DNA of 64,000 nt, taken from contig JAZRNH010000045.1 in NCBI GenBank assembly GCA_045648025.1, forward strand, positions 1-64,000, given 5' to 3'. Every line of letters begins with the position of its first letter. Position 1 is the stretch's first letter. Position numbers and translations under genes: made by a program. This stretch comes from RGIG1681 sp045648025. Its GTDB lineage: Bacteria; Bacillota; Clostridia; Christensenellales; UBA1242. Shown piece by piece: positions 25,586-34,725 of this stretch. The notes beneath the pieces were generated by a model. It was not told the origin of the DNA. It searched no databases and worked only from the letters and a program-made list of their open reading frames with translations.

Positions 25586-26161
25586 ATGACAGAAAATTAT
25601 TTATTTGGAAATCCCGAAAATAAGAAATCTAGCAATGGTTGGCTAGTGATTGTGCTTTTAATACTTTCTTTTGTTTGGACAAGTTTATTCACAACAGCTT
25701 CGTCACTTACAAACTTGCTTTATTGGAATTTTGGTGATTTGTTAGATTTTGGTTCGGTAAACTTTGGCAGTGTTTTAACAATGGTTTTTGCCGAAGCAAT
25801 TAGTTATTGGATTGTTTTTGAAATTGTATTTTATTTGTATAGATATGTTTTGCAATTTAAAATATATTCATTTATTATTCCAAAGGAAAGATTGAAAATT
25901 GAATCAAGAACATACTTTATTTATAGAAATGTGTTTTATGGACTTTTCTTAAATTTATGTTTCTTGTTTCCATACCTTTACATTTTTGCACCGGTTGTGA
26001 GTTTAATTGCAACATTTGCGACTTTAATACTTTATTCAGTTCATTTAAACAAAACTTATGCTGAGCCAATTATTGGACATTTTGTGTTTAAAAACTTCTG
26101 TTTTCCAATTTTTGTTTATCAAGCAATCGTGTTGTTTATTGACATAATTGAGGTGCTATAA
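25586..26161 (+). CDS. Multi-pass membrane protein of unknown function
   Basis: The 191-residue protein has about five hydrophobic segments (residues about 19-40, 55-85, 118-135, 137-152 and 170-190) and no recognised motif. It follows holA by one base and overlaps the start of the M28-like gene by one base (TAATG), so it is translationally linked to both. The link to the next surface protein suggests a membrane partner, but this is a guess. Confidence 0.7.
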   Translation: MTENYLFGNPENKKSSNGWLVIVLLILSFVWTSLFTTASSLTNLLYWNFGDLLDFGSVNFGSVLTMVFAEAISYWIVFEIVFYLYRYVLQFKIYSFIIPKERLKIESRTYFIYRNVFYGLFLNLCFLFPYLYIFAPVVSLIATFATLILYSVHLNKTYAEPIIGHFVFKNFCFPIFVYQAIVLFIDIIEVL

Positions 26162-27594
26162 TGAAAAAGATTTTTAAAACAATTATATTCGTGCTTGTTG
26201 CTGCAATTGTTTTGCCTGTATTTATGGCAAAACCAGTGACTATGGGTGAAGCAAATGCTGCAACTCCTGCAAGTCCAATTATAAGTGCTTCTGACTTTGA
26301 AACTAACATAAATGGAATTTTAACAGATTTTTCAGTTTATAAAGACAGAACTCCTGGTTCTGTTGGTGAAAAAACCGCTTCGGAATATATTAGAAACTAT
26401 TTAGTTGATAACACAGAGCTTCAAGCTGTTACAACAAAGCATTTTGAAAACGGAATTCAAACATTTCAATTTGAATCGTCAAATGCTGGTGGATATATAA
26501 ATTCACAAAACATTGTATTTAGACTTGCCGCAACAACCGAAACAACAAAAAAGGTGATAATTGGTTGTCACTATGATGCTGTTGCTTATGATATGGATAT
26601 GGCAAGTGAAAATTATGGCAAATTTGTTGATTCTGAATCACTTAACGGCAGTGCAGGAAATGTTGCAGTTTTGCTTTCACTTGCAAAGTATCTTCCAGCA
26701 CAAAAAGATTTTGCAGTTGAATTTGTGTTCTTTGGTGCAGGTGAAGACAACAAAGCTGGTTCAAAATATTACACACAAGGAATCAGCAAAGAAGATAAAA
26801 AGAATATTGTTTGTATGATTAATATAAATCAAGTTGCAATTGGTCAAAATTTGTATTTTTATATGAACGAAGTTGATACAAAAACAGCTGATTTTGTTGA
26901 AACCACAACTTATAATAGCAGAGTGGGAATCGAAAGAGTTTCAGTATCTCACTTGAACAAAATGTTACTTTCTGAGCCAAATGAACTTGGTCTTGATTAT
27001 ACCCATGTTGGATTAGATTCAGACAATATCAACTTTATGAGCGAAGGTATTGAAACAATTAATATCTTTGCAGGAAACTATTCAGAAGGTATTATTATTG
27101 GAAGACAAGAGTTTTATGACTATGAACTTTTGACTTATACTGCAAATGATAATCTTGCTTATGTAAACGAAACATTCCCGGATTTTTCGGTAGCTGCAAA
27201 TCTTTATGAAACATTTAAGGCTGTAACAACAATTCTTTCAGCAGATTCTTTTGTTGCAACATTTGAAGCTGCTAAGGGAGGCACAAACTTCTTCTATAAA
27301 GTGTTTACAAACAAAAATTTGGTTTTATATTTAACTGCAATTGTATTTGTTTTATTTGTTATTATTGCAATGTATGTTTATTATAAACTTTCAATTAAAG
27401 CTTATTATGCAAATGTGGAAGTTGAATTCTTGTCTTCGGTTGTAAAGATTTCTGATGAGCTTGATAAAACAGGAAAAGATGATTCTGTTGCAAAGGTTGT
27501 AAGTCAAGTTATTGCAAATGATATCAAAAAAGACAAAGTTATCAAAGTTAAGCCATCAAAAGATGATAAAAAAGATGAAAATGACAAAAAATAA
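26161..27594 (+). CDS. M28-family peptidase-like surface protein, metal site degenerate
   Basis: The 477-residue protein has a signal peptide (residues about 5-25), an M28-like ectodomain, a membrane helix at about 392-414 and a charged cytoplasmic tail. M28 landmarks are present: GCHYDA (first His/Asp) and FVFFGAGEDNKAGSKYY (the Glu region). The bridging metal Asp, normally in a DNASG-type motif, is replaced in LNGSAGN. The last His, normally SDH, is replaced in DSDNINF. It may therefore be inactive, a binding protein in peptidase form. The ATG overlaps the preceding stop. Confidence 0.75.
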   Translation: MKKIFKTIIFVLVAAIVLPVFMAKPVTMGEANAATPASPIISASDFETNINGILTDFSVYKDRTPGSVGEKTASEYIRNYLVDNTELQAVTTKHFENGIQTFQFESSNAGGYINSQNIVFRLAATTETTKKVIIGCHYDAVAYDMDMASENYGKFVDSESLNGSAGNVAVLLSLAKYLPAQKDFAVEFVFFGAGEDNKAGSKYYTQGISKEDKKNIVCMININQVAIGQNLYFYMNEVDTKTADFVETTTYNSRVGIERVSVSHLNKMLLSEPNELGLDYTHVGLDSDNINFMSEGIETINIFAGNYSEGIIIGRQEFYDYELLTYTANDNLAYVNETFPDFSVAANLYETFKAVTTILSADSFVATFEAAKGGTNFFYKVFTNKNLVLYLTAIVFVLFVIIAMYVYYKLSIKAYYANVEVEFLSSVVKISDELDKTGKDDSVAKVVSQVIANDIKKDKVIKVKPSKDDKKDENDKK

Positions 27595-27620
27595 AGACTT
27601 GAAAATTTTCAAGTCTTTTT
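27593..27620 (+). terminator. Terminator after the holA operon
   Basis: AAAGACTTGAA/TTCAAGTCTTT hairpin with AATT loop, followed by TT and TATT. Confidence 0.8.
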
Positions 27621-27665
27621 TATTTGAATATAAAAGAGTAGGGTGTATATTTTATTTTAAAAATA

Positions 27666-27694
27666 AAAAACAGAACCATTAAGGTTCTGTTTTT
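27666..27694. terminator. Terminator after rpsT (minus strand), likely bidirectional
   Basis: AAAAACAGAACC/GGTTCTGTTTTT hairpin with an A run on the left, which is a T run on the minus strand, and T on the right. Confidence 0.8.
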
Positions 27695-27704
27695 TTTTCA
27701 CTAA

Positions 27705-27983
27705 TTAATTTTTAGCTTCATTTTTGAGTTTAGTAAGCTCAATAGAAAGATTAGCTTTTTTGTTATTAGCTTTATTTTTATGAATAATTCCTCTTGAAGC
27801 TTCTTCATCAATTTTAGAGAAAGTTTCAGGAAGCAATTTTTCAGCTAATTCAACATCTTTATCTGCGATAGCTTTGTTAAATTTCTTTATAACAGTTGCA
27901 AGTTCGCTTCTTTCACTCTTGTTACGAGCATTATTTCTAATAGCTACTTGTTCTCTTTTCTTTGCTGATTTAATAATTGGCAT
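27705..27983 (-). CDS. rpsT: 30S ribosomal protein S20
   Basis: Small-subunit protein that binds 16S rRNA. The start at 27983 (92 residues, MPIIKSAKKREQVAIRN) follows AAAGGAGC. Longer in-frame extensions upstream cover the promoter and the end of murI and are rejected. The basic helical composition, the N-terminal SAKKR motif and the C-terminal GIIHKNKANNKKANL match S20. It has its own promoter inside the end of murI. Confidence 0.96.
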   Translation of the reverse strand: MPIIKSAKKREQVAIRNNARNKSERSELATVIKKFNKAIADKDVELAEKLLPETFSKIDEEASRGIIHKNKANNKKANLSIELTKLKNEAKN

Positions 27984-28017
27984 ATAAATTTGCTCCTTTG
28001 CAATATTACTAGACCCA

Positions 28018-28046
28018 ATTTTAGCATAGATTTTATACTTTTGCAA
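28018..28046 (-). promoter_or_regulatory. Promoter for rpsT
   Basis: On the minus strand TTGCAA (28041-28046), a 17-base spacer and TAAAAT (28018-28023). The -35 box lies inside the last codons of murI. Confidence 0.65.
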
Positions 28047-28803
28047 GTATTTCATTAAATATTTTTTTATAAATTTCTTTACTGGTTAAATTGCTGTCAG
28101 AAACTATAATTTTTAATGTTTGATTTTTGTTATTTGAATTAAGTAGTTTATCTTTATAATATGAGATTTGGTTTAAGACACCATTTGTTCCATCAATGGT
28201 TGGTTTTTGAGTGATTTTTTCAATTTTTTCTTTAACAAAAATATAATGAGTACAGCCCAAAATGATGCAGTCAGAATTTCTGCAATAATAACAAATGTTA
28301 TAAATATTTTTTTGTATAACAAAACTGTCCCACAATTGTTGGTGAGTGAAAAAATTTTCAATTGCTGTTGCAAATGTTTTTAACTTTAAACTAAAAATTT
28401 TAATAGGGGTTTTGGCTGTTAAATTCTTATATTTTTGCTGTTTGATGGTTGTTGGGGTGGCAATCACCATAGCAGATTCAAAATGCTTTTTATGAGCCAA
28501 ATTTATTGCTGGTTCAGTGCCAATAAAACGAATATTAGTAAATGTTTTTCTAAGTTTTTCAATTGCAGCAGTAGTGGCTGTGTTACAAGCCAAAACAACA
28601 ATTTTAATGTTATATTTTTTTAATAGATTTAAAAGTATATCTTGAATAAATTTATATATTTTTTCTTTTGAGTGAATTCCATAAGGTGCATTTTTGTTGT
28701 CAGCAAAATATATATAATTTGATGGCAAATTTTTATATGCTTTACTGAGAATAGATAGTCCGCCAACACCACTATCTATAACTAAAATATAATCTTTTTG
28801 CAT
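28033..28803 (-). CDS. murI: Glutamate racemase
   Basis: Makes D-glutamate for peptidoglycan. The 256-residue protein has the DSGVGGLS motif (residues 10-17), NAPYG (38-42), and both catalytic cysteines: Cys73 in ACNTATT and Cys184 in GCTHY. The length is at the short end of the family but complete. An extra CYYCRNSDC stretch with three cysteines precedes the second catalytic motif (residues 171-179). The ATG lacks an obvious Shine-Dalgarno. Confidence 0.93.
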   Translation of the reverse strand: MQKDYILVIDSGVGGLSILSKAYKNLPSNYIYFADNKNAPYGIHSKEKIYKFIQDILLNLLKKYNIKIVVLACNTATTAAIEKLRKTFTNIRFIGTEPAINLAHKKHFESAMVIATPTTIKQQKYKNLTAKTPIKIFSLKLKTFATAIENFFTHQQLWDSFVIQKNIYNICYYCRNSDCIILGCTHYIFVKEKIEKITQKPTIDGTNGVLNQISYYKDKLLNSNNKNQTLKIIVSDSNLTSKEIYKKIFNEILAKV

Positions 28804-28970
28804 ATTAAAGTATATGCTAAAAGCTGTAAAAATGGGTGAGTTTTGGAATAATTTGGGGTGATTTGAAACAACTTTCTTAATTGATGATATTCTGTGCCGC
28901 TCTGAGACCGTTTTTGAAAATTTAAATGAATAATTGTTCGTTTAAATTTGATGGTTTTTGTAACAAAAAA

Positions 28971-28998
28971 AACACATTAGATAGTTGTCTAATGTGTT
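28971..28998 (-). terminator. Terminator after 757-residue surface protein gene
   Basis: AACACATTAGA/TCTAATGTGTT perfect 11-bp stem with a six-base loop. On the minus strand it is followed by eight T (28964-28971). Confidence 0.9.
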
Positions 28999-29004
28999 TG
29001 ATTT

Positions 29005-31278
29005 TTATCTTGTAGCAACTTTTCCTCTTGCTTTCATTACGAAAAGAATAATAACTGCTGCAATGATTGATGATAATACAACAAGCACGATAGCAGACAT
29101 ATTCATTTGTTTTTTGAAAACAAATGTGGCTTCGGCTTCTGTTCCCATTGAGTCGACGGCTCTTACATGATAAGTGCCATATTCGGTTCTATCAATTGTA
29201 CTATTGCCATTTTCTGAATTTAACATAATGATTTCAGTAACACCATTATATGTTAAATAAACAGTGATATCACCAACACCTTGTATATTGAGATATACAC
29301 CTGGTGGAACCTTTTCATCTTCTTTTGCAGGAATTGGTTCATATTCGTTAATTTCAACTCTCTTTACACCAAATTTAACTTGAAAACGGTTAATATAAGT
29401 TTTTTCAAGAGTGATAGGTGGTTCTTCTTCAGCTGAAGAAGAGAATTTAACGGTAAGGTTAATATTAGATTCGATTTTTGTTCTATAATCTTTTATGTCG
29501 GTTTTAAATGGTGTAGTTGCTTCAAATGCATTACCTTCATGTCTGAAAGTTGTTTTCGCATGTTTTATGATTGTAAACAAATAATTAATTGGTTCGTCTG
29601 TTTCTTGTTTTGGATTGATGATGATTTGATAAAAAGCATCGGTTTCATATTCAAGAATGAAATCATTGTTGACCAATGCTGCTTGAATTTCTTCAACAGT
29701 ATAAACCTTTTCAACGGTTTCAACATGGTCGATACCAAAGTCTGCCATTCTGACAGTAATATTGCTGATAACATCAGAAAGTAAGATATCATTGCCACCG
29801 GCATCTTTTCCAAAATCACCAAGGTTTTTAAATGTGATTCTAACGGTTTTGTTTACGGTTGAACTGCTAACAATATATTCATCAGGAACAAGTTCAACCG
29901 GACCAGTTTCAACTTCTTCTTTTTCTGATTCTGAAGTTGTGCCGTCAGTATTTTCATCGGTTTCTGTTTCAACAGAAGTGTCAATTTCTGGCAATTTTTC
30001 TGTTAATGTTTGTGCAACAATATAAATGTTTGAAAATGGTGAAACCAACTCAGATTCTGATTTGATAAAGAATGATGTTGAATAATAATTTGCATTATTC
30101 ATACCAAGAAGGTGAGTTGAGTCATAAAGTTCAATTGAATATCTGCCAGTGTTTTTGAAAATAAATGAAAATTCATTAGTGTTTCCACTGCCAGCATCAT
30201 AGGCAAGAACTTTTCTGTCAATCATTGGATTTTTTGTAACCGCATCATAAATAATTTCTTTGTTTGAATCAAGTTTAAATGAGGTTGCAAGTTGACGGCT
30301 ATTATTATAAACAATTTCTTCTGTTACAGAAGAATATTCATCAATATAGTTAACAAATAGCAAGTTTTCGCCGTTATAAACTTTTGAAAATAATTTATAG
30401 TTATAGACAAATCCGTTAAAGTTGATATTGAAGTAAAGTGGATTGCCTTCGGTGTAGTTGTTGTTTATGAAAGATACTTGAAGTTTGTCAAAAACATCAT
30501 CTAAAGGAAGGGCTTTTTCTGGTGGATATGGGTTGCCGCCACCATCTGTTTTGTATGTGTTAAACATAACAATTGGTTCAGTTAAATTAAAGAAATTTAC
30601 AACTGGCTTTTGGAAATTGATAACATATTCAATTGTTGTGTATATTGATTGTCTGATAGAAAATTCAAATGAACAACTGTCAGTTGCTTCGTTTGCAGAA
30701 TTCACAAATCCAGTTTCTTTTGTTGTGTATGATTTTGTAAGGAAAATCTTAAGTGTTCCATCAACAGAGTCGTCATATTTAACAAGTGAAGAGTTGTTGC
30801 TATCAACAATTGATATTGATTTTGATGGGTTTGTGAAGATGTATAAAATTGTATTTTCAATTTCCCAATAATATGTGATTCCGTTATATTCAAAACTAGG
30901 AGGGAGCTGTTCAGTAACTTCATCTTTTGTTAAAACGATTTCATCTTTAACTTCAAAAAAGTTAGTGATTGTGTTTGAATCATTTAAGACTTTAATATTT
31001 GAAGCAAGTGGATTAAGAGTGATGGTTACCGATTTGTTTGTGATAACATAGGTAACTTCTTTTTTCTCTTCATCAACTATTGTTTGAAGTTTTTCACTAT
31101 CAATTGGTTGACCTGCTTGTGATAAAGTTACATAACGAAAAGCATCAGCTTTGTATTCGATGTTACTAAAATCCGCTGATGATGATTCGTCTGTTTTTGG
31201 CTGCATCAAAAAGCAACACAATGCAGCCACAGAAACGATTGATAATACAAAAATTAATATCTTTTTAAATTTTTTCAT
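29005..31278 (-). CDS. Large membrane-anchored surface protein linked to virD4
   Basis: The 757-residue protein has an N-terminal hydrophobic signal or anchor (residues about 5-27) and a long beta-rich ectodomain. A low-complexity Thr/Glu/Ser stretch lies near residues 435-455 (ETDENTDGTTSESEKEEVE). A C-terminal membrane helix at about 729-750 ends in KARGKVATR. Parts resemble Ig-like beta-sandwiches (GTYHVRAVDSMGTEAEATF). It is encoded 43 bp after virD4 on the same strand and is followed by a terminator, so it is probably part of the secretion system's surface complex. No family recognised. Confidence 0.75.
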   Translation of the reverse strand: MKKFKKILIFVLSIVSVAALCCFLMQPKTDESSSADFSNIEYKADAFRYVTLSQAGQPIDSEKLQTIVDEEKKEVTYVITNKSVTITLNPLASNIKVLNDSNTITNFFEVKDEIVLTKDEVTEQLPPSFEYNGITYYWEIENTILYIFTNPSKSISIVDSNNSSLVKYDDSVDGTLKIFLTKSYTTKETGFVNSANEATDSCSFEFSIRQSIYTTIEYVINFQKPVVNFFNLTEPIVMFNTYKTDGGGNPYPPEKALPLDDVFDKLQVSFINNNYTEGNPLYFNINFNGFVYNYKLFSKVYNGENLLFVNYIDEYSSVTEEIVYNNSRQLATSFKLDSNKEIIYDAVTKNPMIDRKVLAYDAGSGNTNEFSFIFKNTGRYSIELYDSTHLLGMNNANYYSTSFFIKSESELVSPFSNIYIVAQTLTEKLPEIDTSVETETDENTDGTTSESEKEEVETGPVELVPDEYIVSSSTVNKTVRITFKNLGDFGKDAGGNDILLSDVISNITVRMADFGIDHVETVEKVYTVEEIQAALVNNDFILEYETDAFYQIIINPKQETDEPINYLFTIIKHAKTTFRHEGNAFEATTPFKTDIKDYRTKIESNINLTVKFSSSAEEEPPITLEKTYINRFQVKFGVKRVEINEYEPIPAKEDEKVPPGVYLNIQGVGDITVYLTYNGVTEIIMLNSENGNSTIDRTEYGTYHVRAVDSMGTEAEATFVFKKQMNMSAIVLVVLSSIIAAVIILFVMKARGKVATR

Positions 31279-31321
31279 TGATAAATTTCCTTGAAAATTT
31301 TATTTAAAAATTAATAATAGA

Positions 31322-33286
31322 TTAGTCAGAGAAGTCATCATTATTAAGAACAATGCTGTTTCTTCTTCTAATATCATAATAAACTTCGCTTTCTTTAAAT
31401 GTTCTTCCAGGAACAAATTCTGCAGGAACACAACCAATTTGATAAAGGTCTAATGTTTTGAAGTATGGTGTAACAATTGCCTTGCAAGGATATTGTTGGA
31501 AGTTGTTTGTAATGTTTTGACCAAGAGGAATCTTGTCAAGTTGTGAAGGGTGAATAAGTGGAACTTGTTGAAGGGAAGTGCTGGTTGAAGAAGTGCTTGA
31601 TTCTTTGCCTTTTCCTTCGTTTTTGGTTTTTGAGTCAACTTCGATTGTGTGGTTTCCAAGTTCTTTTGAGAATTCTTCACGGGTTTTAAGGTCAGGGGTT
31701 CCATAGAAAAGTGTGGCACGGCATTGACCTCTAACGATTTCAGCAACTTCTTTGCCGTAAACATCGTCAAGCTGTGAGTAAGATTGGATAGCCATATTAA
31801 GGAAAATCCATCTAGATCTCGCAACGGTAATAATTCTGTTTAAGCCTTCAATTTTAGGCATATTCGCAAATTCGTCGAGGATGTAGAAAAGTGGTCTTTT
31901 AAGGTGAGCCATTTTGTCGCTATTTACAAGTTCATTTTCTCTCGCTTTTTGAACGAATTCTTTATAAGATTGTGAAATACAAACAGATGCAAGTTTATAT
32001 CTGGTTGCTCTTTCATCAGGAATTTTAATGAAGAAAGCTGTTGGCTTATCGTCAAATTCTGTAAATCTGATATCGTTTTCAGAAGTTAAATAACAGATAC
32101 CGTTATCAGAGAAGATTGAAAGGTTTGTTGTAAGTGATGACATATAACCGTCACGAGTAACGGTTGCTTTTGTTTGAGTGATGTTGGTTGAAAGTTCTTT
32201 TGATTTTGAAAGAGGATCTCTTCCAGAGAAATAATCTTTAACAACTTCATAGTCGTCATCTTTGTTCATTGCAATTTTGAAAGCATTGAAGAAGTTGTAT
32301 TTTTCTCTTGTCATTCCAAGAGCTTCATTTTCACTATCTTCAAGCATCGCAATCATACAAGCAAGGAAGTAGTCTCTTGCACCATCGGTCCATTGTTTGT
32401 TTTTTGGATCTGGGTCAGATGGAACGATAGCACTTGCGATATCGTTTAAACTTTCCATACAGTCATCTTTGATTTTTTGTTTTTCTACATCAACTTCAAC
32501 CAAAGTTTCACGAAGGGTAGAGAAGGCTTTGCCCATAAATTCATACCATTCAGAACTTTTGATTTCGCCGCCCTTTAAAAGGTTTGGATAGTTTTTAATA
32601 GGGTCGTTTGTGTGTTTTAAGATTTCTTCTTCAAGATGAGCTCTCTTTTGCCATTGAAGATAGATGTTTTCAAGTGGATTCCATCTCTTACTAGCATAAG
32701 GTTGGGTGAGGTCAAGTTGCAAAACGACATAGCCTTGGTTTTTGAGTTTTAAGCTATGGTGTGCATAAATTTCGCCTTTAGGGTCAGTGATAAAGAGAGA
32801 TGGTCTGTTTTTAAGCTCAGACAAAATTTGCATGGTTGGTTCAACCCAACATGCAGTTTTACCAGTACCAGAAGCTCCTACAATCAAGACATGACAGGCA
32901 GGTGTGAAGTGAATATGTAAGTTTCTTCTTTTATATTCAAATCTAAAAGGAATACCTGTAATGCTTAAATTTTTAAGTTCAGAAAACATACAGTTAGTGA
33001 AATTTTTGTTAAGCTCTTTCATACTAGCAAAGTGTTGATTTTCCATCGCACTTTTACCTTTGAGTTTGATATCTTTATCCTTGTTGGTAAGTGAAATAAC
33101 ATAGAATAAAAACATTACACCAAAAATAATGAGAGCATAAGAAAGAGTTGTTGTGGAGGTGAGAGAAATTCCACCGCCATCAAGAAAGTAATTGAGTGCT
33201 ACACCACCGGCAAGGGAGATGACAAGCATAAATAATGTTACAACTAAAAAACTTGTAAAACCACCAGATGATTTTTCTTCAGACAT
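31322..33286 (-). CDS. virD4: VirD4/TraG-type coupling ATPase
   Basis: Hexameric ATPase that recruits DNA or protein substrates to a type IV secretion channel. Of 654 residues, two membrane helices lie at about 11-34 and 48-66. Walker A GASGTGKT is at 137-144, followed by the typical FITDPKGEIYAHHSLKLKNQGY and RWNPL. Walker B FYILDEFANMPKI lies near 466-478 with VARSRWIFLNMAIQSYSQL after it, and GTPDLKTREEFS near 510. A Ser-rich linker sits around 550. The start follows AAAAGGAGT. It is transcribed divergently from the pilin and VirB6 genes. Confidence 0.95.
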   Translation of the reverse strand: MSEEKSSGGFTSFLVVTLFMLVISLAGGVALNYFLDGGGISLTSTTTLSYALIIFGVMFLFYVISLTNKDKDIKLKGKSAMENQHFASMKELNKNFTNCMFSELKNLSITGIPFRFEYKRRNLHIHFTPACHVLIVGASGTGKTACWVEPTMQILSELKNRPSLFITDPKGEIYAHHSLKLKNQGYVVLQLDLTQPYASKRWNPLENIYLQWQKRAHLEEEILKHTNDPIKNYPNLLKGGEIKSSEWYEFMGKAFSTLRETLVEVDVEKQKIKDDCMESLNDIASAIVPSDPDPKNKQWTDGARDYFLACMIAMLEDSENEALGMTREKYNFFNAFKIAMNKDDDYEVVKDYFSGRDPLSKSKELSTNITQTKATVTRDGYMSSLTTNLSIFSDNGICYLTSENDIRFTEFDDKPTAFFIKIPDERATRYKLASVCISQSYKEFVQKARENELVNSDKMAHLKRPLFYILDEFANMPKIEGLNRIITVARSRWIFLNMAIQSYSQLDDVYGKEVAEIVRGQCRATLFYGTPDLKTREEFSKELGNHTIEVDSKTKNEGKGKESSTSSTSTSLQQVPLIHPSQLDKIPLGQNITNNFQQYPCKAIVTPYFKTLDLYQIGCVPAEFVPGRTFKESEVYYDIRRRNSIVLNNDDFSD

Positions 33287-33588
33287 AATAACTCCTTTTA
33301 AAAATACAATATATCAATTTGAATTATAGCACAGCAATTTCAAATCTCCAAACAAATAAAAATGATTTATAAAAGAAATATTTATATTTATTATATATTT
33401 ATAAAAATTTTGATAACTTTCAATAATGGTATAATAATGGCTAAATATTTGAAAATTTTACAAAATAAACGAAATTTTAACCAAATGTAAAAATAAAATA
33501 AAAAAAATCTATTATTAGTGTAAAATTTGTTTGCAAAGTTTAAATTAATTGTGATAATATTTGCTTATATAAGATTAGGTGGTTTGTT
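33287..33588. other. Divergent intergenic region between virD4 and first pilin
   Basis: About 300 bp without a gene, very AT-rich. It holds the virD4 promoter near its left end. A weak plus-strand candidate for the pilin (TTGCAA 33531-33536, 16-base spacer, GATAAT 33553-33558) lies near its right end. No repeated operator or structured RNA is evident in the middle. It could coordinate both arms of the locus. Confidence 0.5.
33323..33351 (-). promoter_or_regulatory. Promoter for virD4 operon
   Basis: On the minus strand TTGGAG (33346-33351), a 17-base spacer and perfect TATAAT (33323-33328), about 35 bases before the virD4 ATG. Confidence 0.65.
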
Positions 33589-33903
33589 ATGATTGAAGCA
33601 ATTAAACAACAATTATCAATGTTTTCATACTTGTCAGCGGGATCAGGTGACGAAGTTTTAAACCCTATTTATGAAGGTTTGTCTTTGGTTGGTCCTTATG
33701 CACTTTCGGTAGTTGCCGTTCTTAGTATCTTTTACGGTATCTTTTTGGGTGTTAAATATGCCCAAGCAGAAGATGAGGCAACAAAAGCTAATATGCAAAA
33801 AACACTCATAAATTTCATTATTGGTGCGGTAACAGTCTGGGTTCTTTTGGCAGTTCTTTATGCAATTCGTGAACCTCTTGGCAGGTGGATTACCGCTGGT
33901 TAA
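33589..33903 (+). CDS. VirB2/TrbC-like small membrane protein (pilin-like), copy 1
   Basis: The 104-residue protein has two membrane helices (about 33-57 and 72-95) joined by a short charged loop with GVKYAQAEDEATKANMQK. This plan fits the pilin-like subunits of Gram-positive type IV systems, which form a membrane ring or surface fibre. There is no cleavable signal peptide. It shares the core G-x-x-L-GVKYA-x-AE with the next gene, so they are paralogues. RBS is TTAGGTGG. Assignment rests on architecture and neighbours. Confidence 0.75.
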   Translation: MIEAIKQQLSMFSYLSAGSGDEVLNPIYEGLSLVGPYALSVVAVLSIFYGIFLGVKYAQAEDEATKANMQKTLINFIIGAVTVWVLLAVLYAIREPLGRWITAG

Positions 33904-33999
33904 CTTTTGACTTAAATTGATTGAGTTAATTCAAATATTTTCCGAAATTTAGGCAAAATGAAAAAAAATAAAAAAATTGTAAAATTTGCTTTATTTTAT

Positions 34000-34028
34000 T
34001 TGCCAAATAAAAATTGGTGTGATACTAT
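34000..34028 (+). promoter_or_regulatory. Promoter for second pilin-like gene
   Basis: TTGCCA (34000-34005), a 17-base spacer and TACTAT (34023-34028), 45 bases before the ATG. The second subunit can be made independently of the first. Confidence 0.5.
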
Positions 34029-34073
34029 TAAGTCAGTCGATTAAGTAATTTTTAATTTAAAAAGGAGAAAATT

Positions 34074-34421
34074 ATGGAAAAATTATTAAACATGGTTAGC
34101 TTTTTAGCAGAAGAATCTGAAATCGTAAGCGAAGCTTATGGTGCATTTATCAGAATCGTTAACATCGTTCTTCCAGTACTTATGTCTATTCTTTTAGTTA
34201 TCGGTATGTTCTATGGTATTCAACTTGGTGTTAAATATGCTAAAGCAGAAGAAGATGATGATAAGAAAAAAGCAAGAGGACAACTTATCAATGTTATCGT
34301 TGGTATCCTTATTGCAATTCTCTTCGTAGCTATTGTTGAAATTGTATTGAACATGGACTTCGTTGCTAAATTATTCAGACAAGTTAAAGATACATACTCA
34401 GCTGCTACATCAGCATACTAA
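34074..34421 (+). CDS. VirB2/TrbC-like small membrane protein (pilin-like), copy 2
   Basis: The 115-residue protein has two helices at about 25-50 and 74-95, separated by GVKYAKAEEDDDKKKARGQ, closely matching the first copy. The codons are more strongly biased to a preferred set than in neighbouring genes, and the RBS (AAAAAGGAGAAA), own promoter and double terminator point to high expression. It is therefore the better candidate for the major subunit. Residues after the second helix may face outside. Confidence 0.8.
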   Translation: MEKLLNMVSFLAEESEIVSEAYGAFIRIVNIVLPVLMSILLVIGMFYGIQLGVKYAKAEEDDDKKKARGQLINVIVGILIAILFVAIVEIVLNMDFVAKLFRQVKDTYSAATSAY

Positions 34422-34431
34422 TAAAAAAAAT

Positions 34432-34459
34432 AAAAACACGAAGCAATTCGTGTTTTTAT
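34432..34459 (+). terminator. First terminator after pilin genes
   Basis: AAAAACACGAA/TTCGTGTTTTT, perfect 11-bp stem with a four-base loop and T run. Confidence 0.88.
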
Positions 34460-34486
34460 TTTGCAAAAAATTACATAATTTTTAAG

Positions 34487-34517
34487 AAAAACAGCCAGTG
34501 AATTTTGGCTGTTTTTT
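34487..34517 (+). terminator. Second terminator after pilin genes
   Basis: ACAGCCA/TGGCTGT stem flanked by A and T runs. Two terminators in series insulate the pilin unit from the giant gene. Confidence 0.8.
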
Positions 34518-34588
34518 TATTTGTTTAAATTATATTTAAAAAGTTTGAAAAAAAATAAAAAATAATGTTACAAATTGAAGTTATTCGT

Positions 34589-34618
34589 TTGTGTATTTGA
34601 TTCTTGCTATGTTATAAT
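34589..34618 (+). promoter_or_regulatory. Promoter for the 4,301-residue VirB6-like gene
   Basis: TTGTGT (34589-34594), an 18-base spacer and perfect TATAAT (34613-34618). It gives a leader of about 100 bases before the GGGGGA ribosome-binding site. Confidence 0.55.
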
Positions 34619-34725
34619 ATACTCGTTAAATTATATATATTATAAGTCGCTCTTAAATTTTAAAATTTTTACTAAAAACAATTTGTTTTGCAAAAACTAA
34701 ATTTAAACGACATTTTGGGGGAATT

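Larger units (their letters stand above)
34422..34725. other. Intergenic region before the first giant gene
   Basis: About 300 bp holding two consecutive terminators, then the promoter of the 4,301-codon gene and a leader of about 100 bases. The leader includes an AT-rich palindrome (TTAAATTTTAAAATTTTTA, near 34651). No small gene is seen. Confidence 0.55.
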
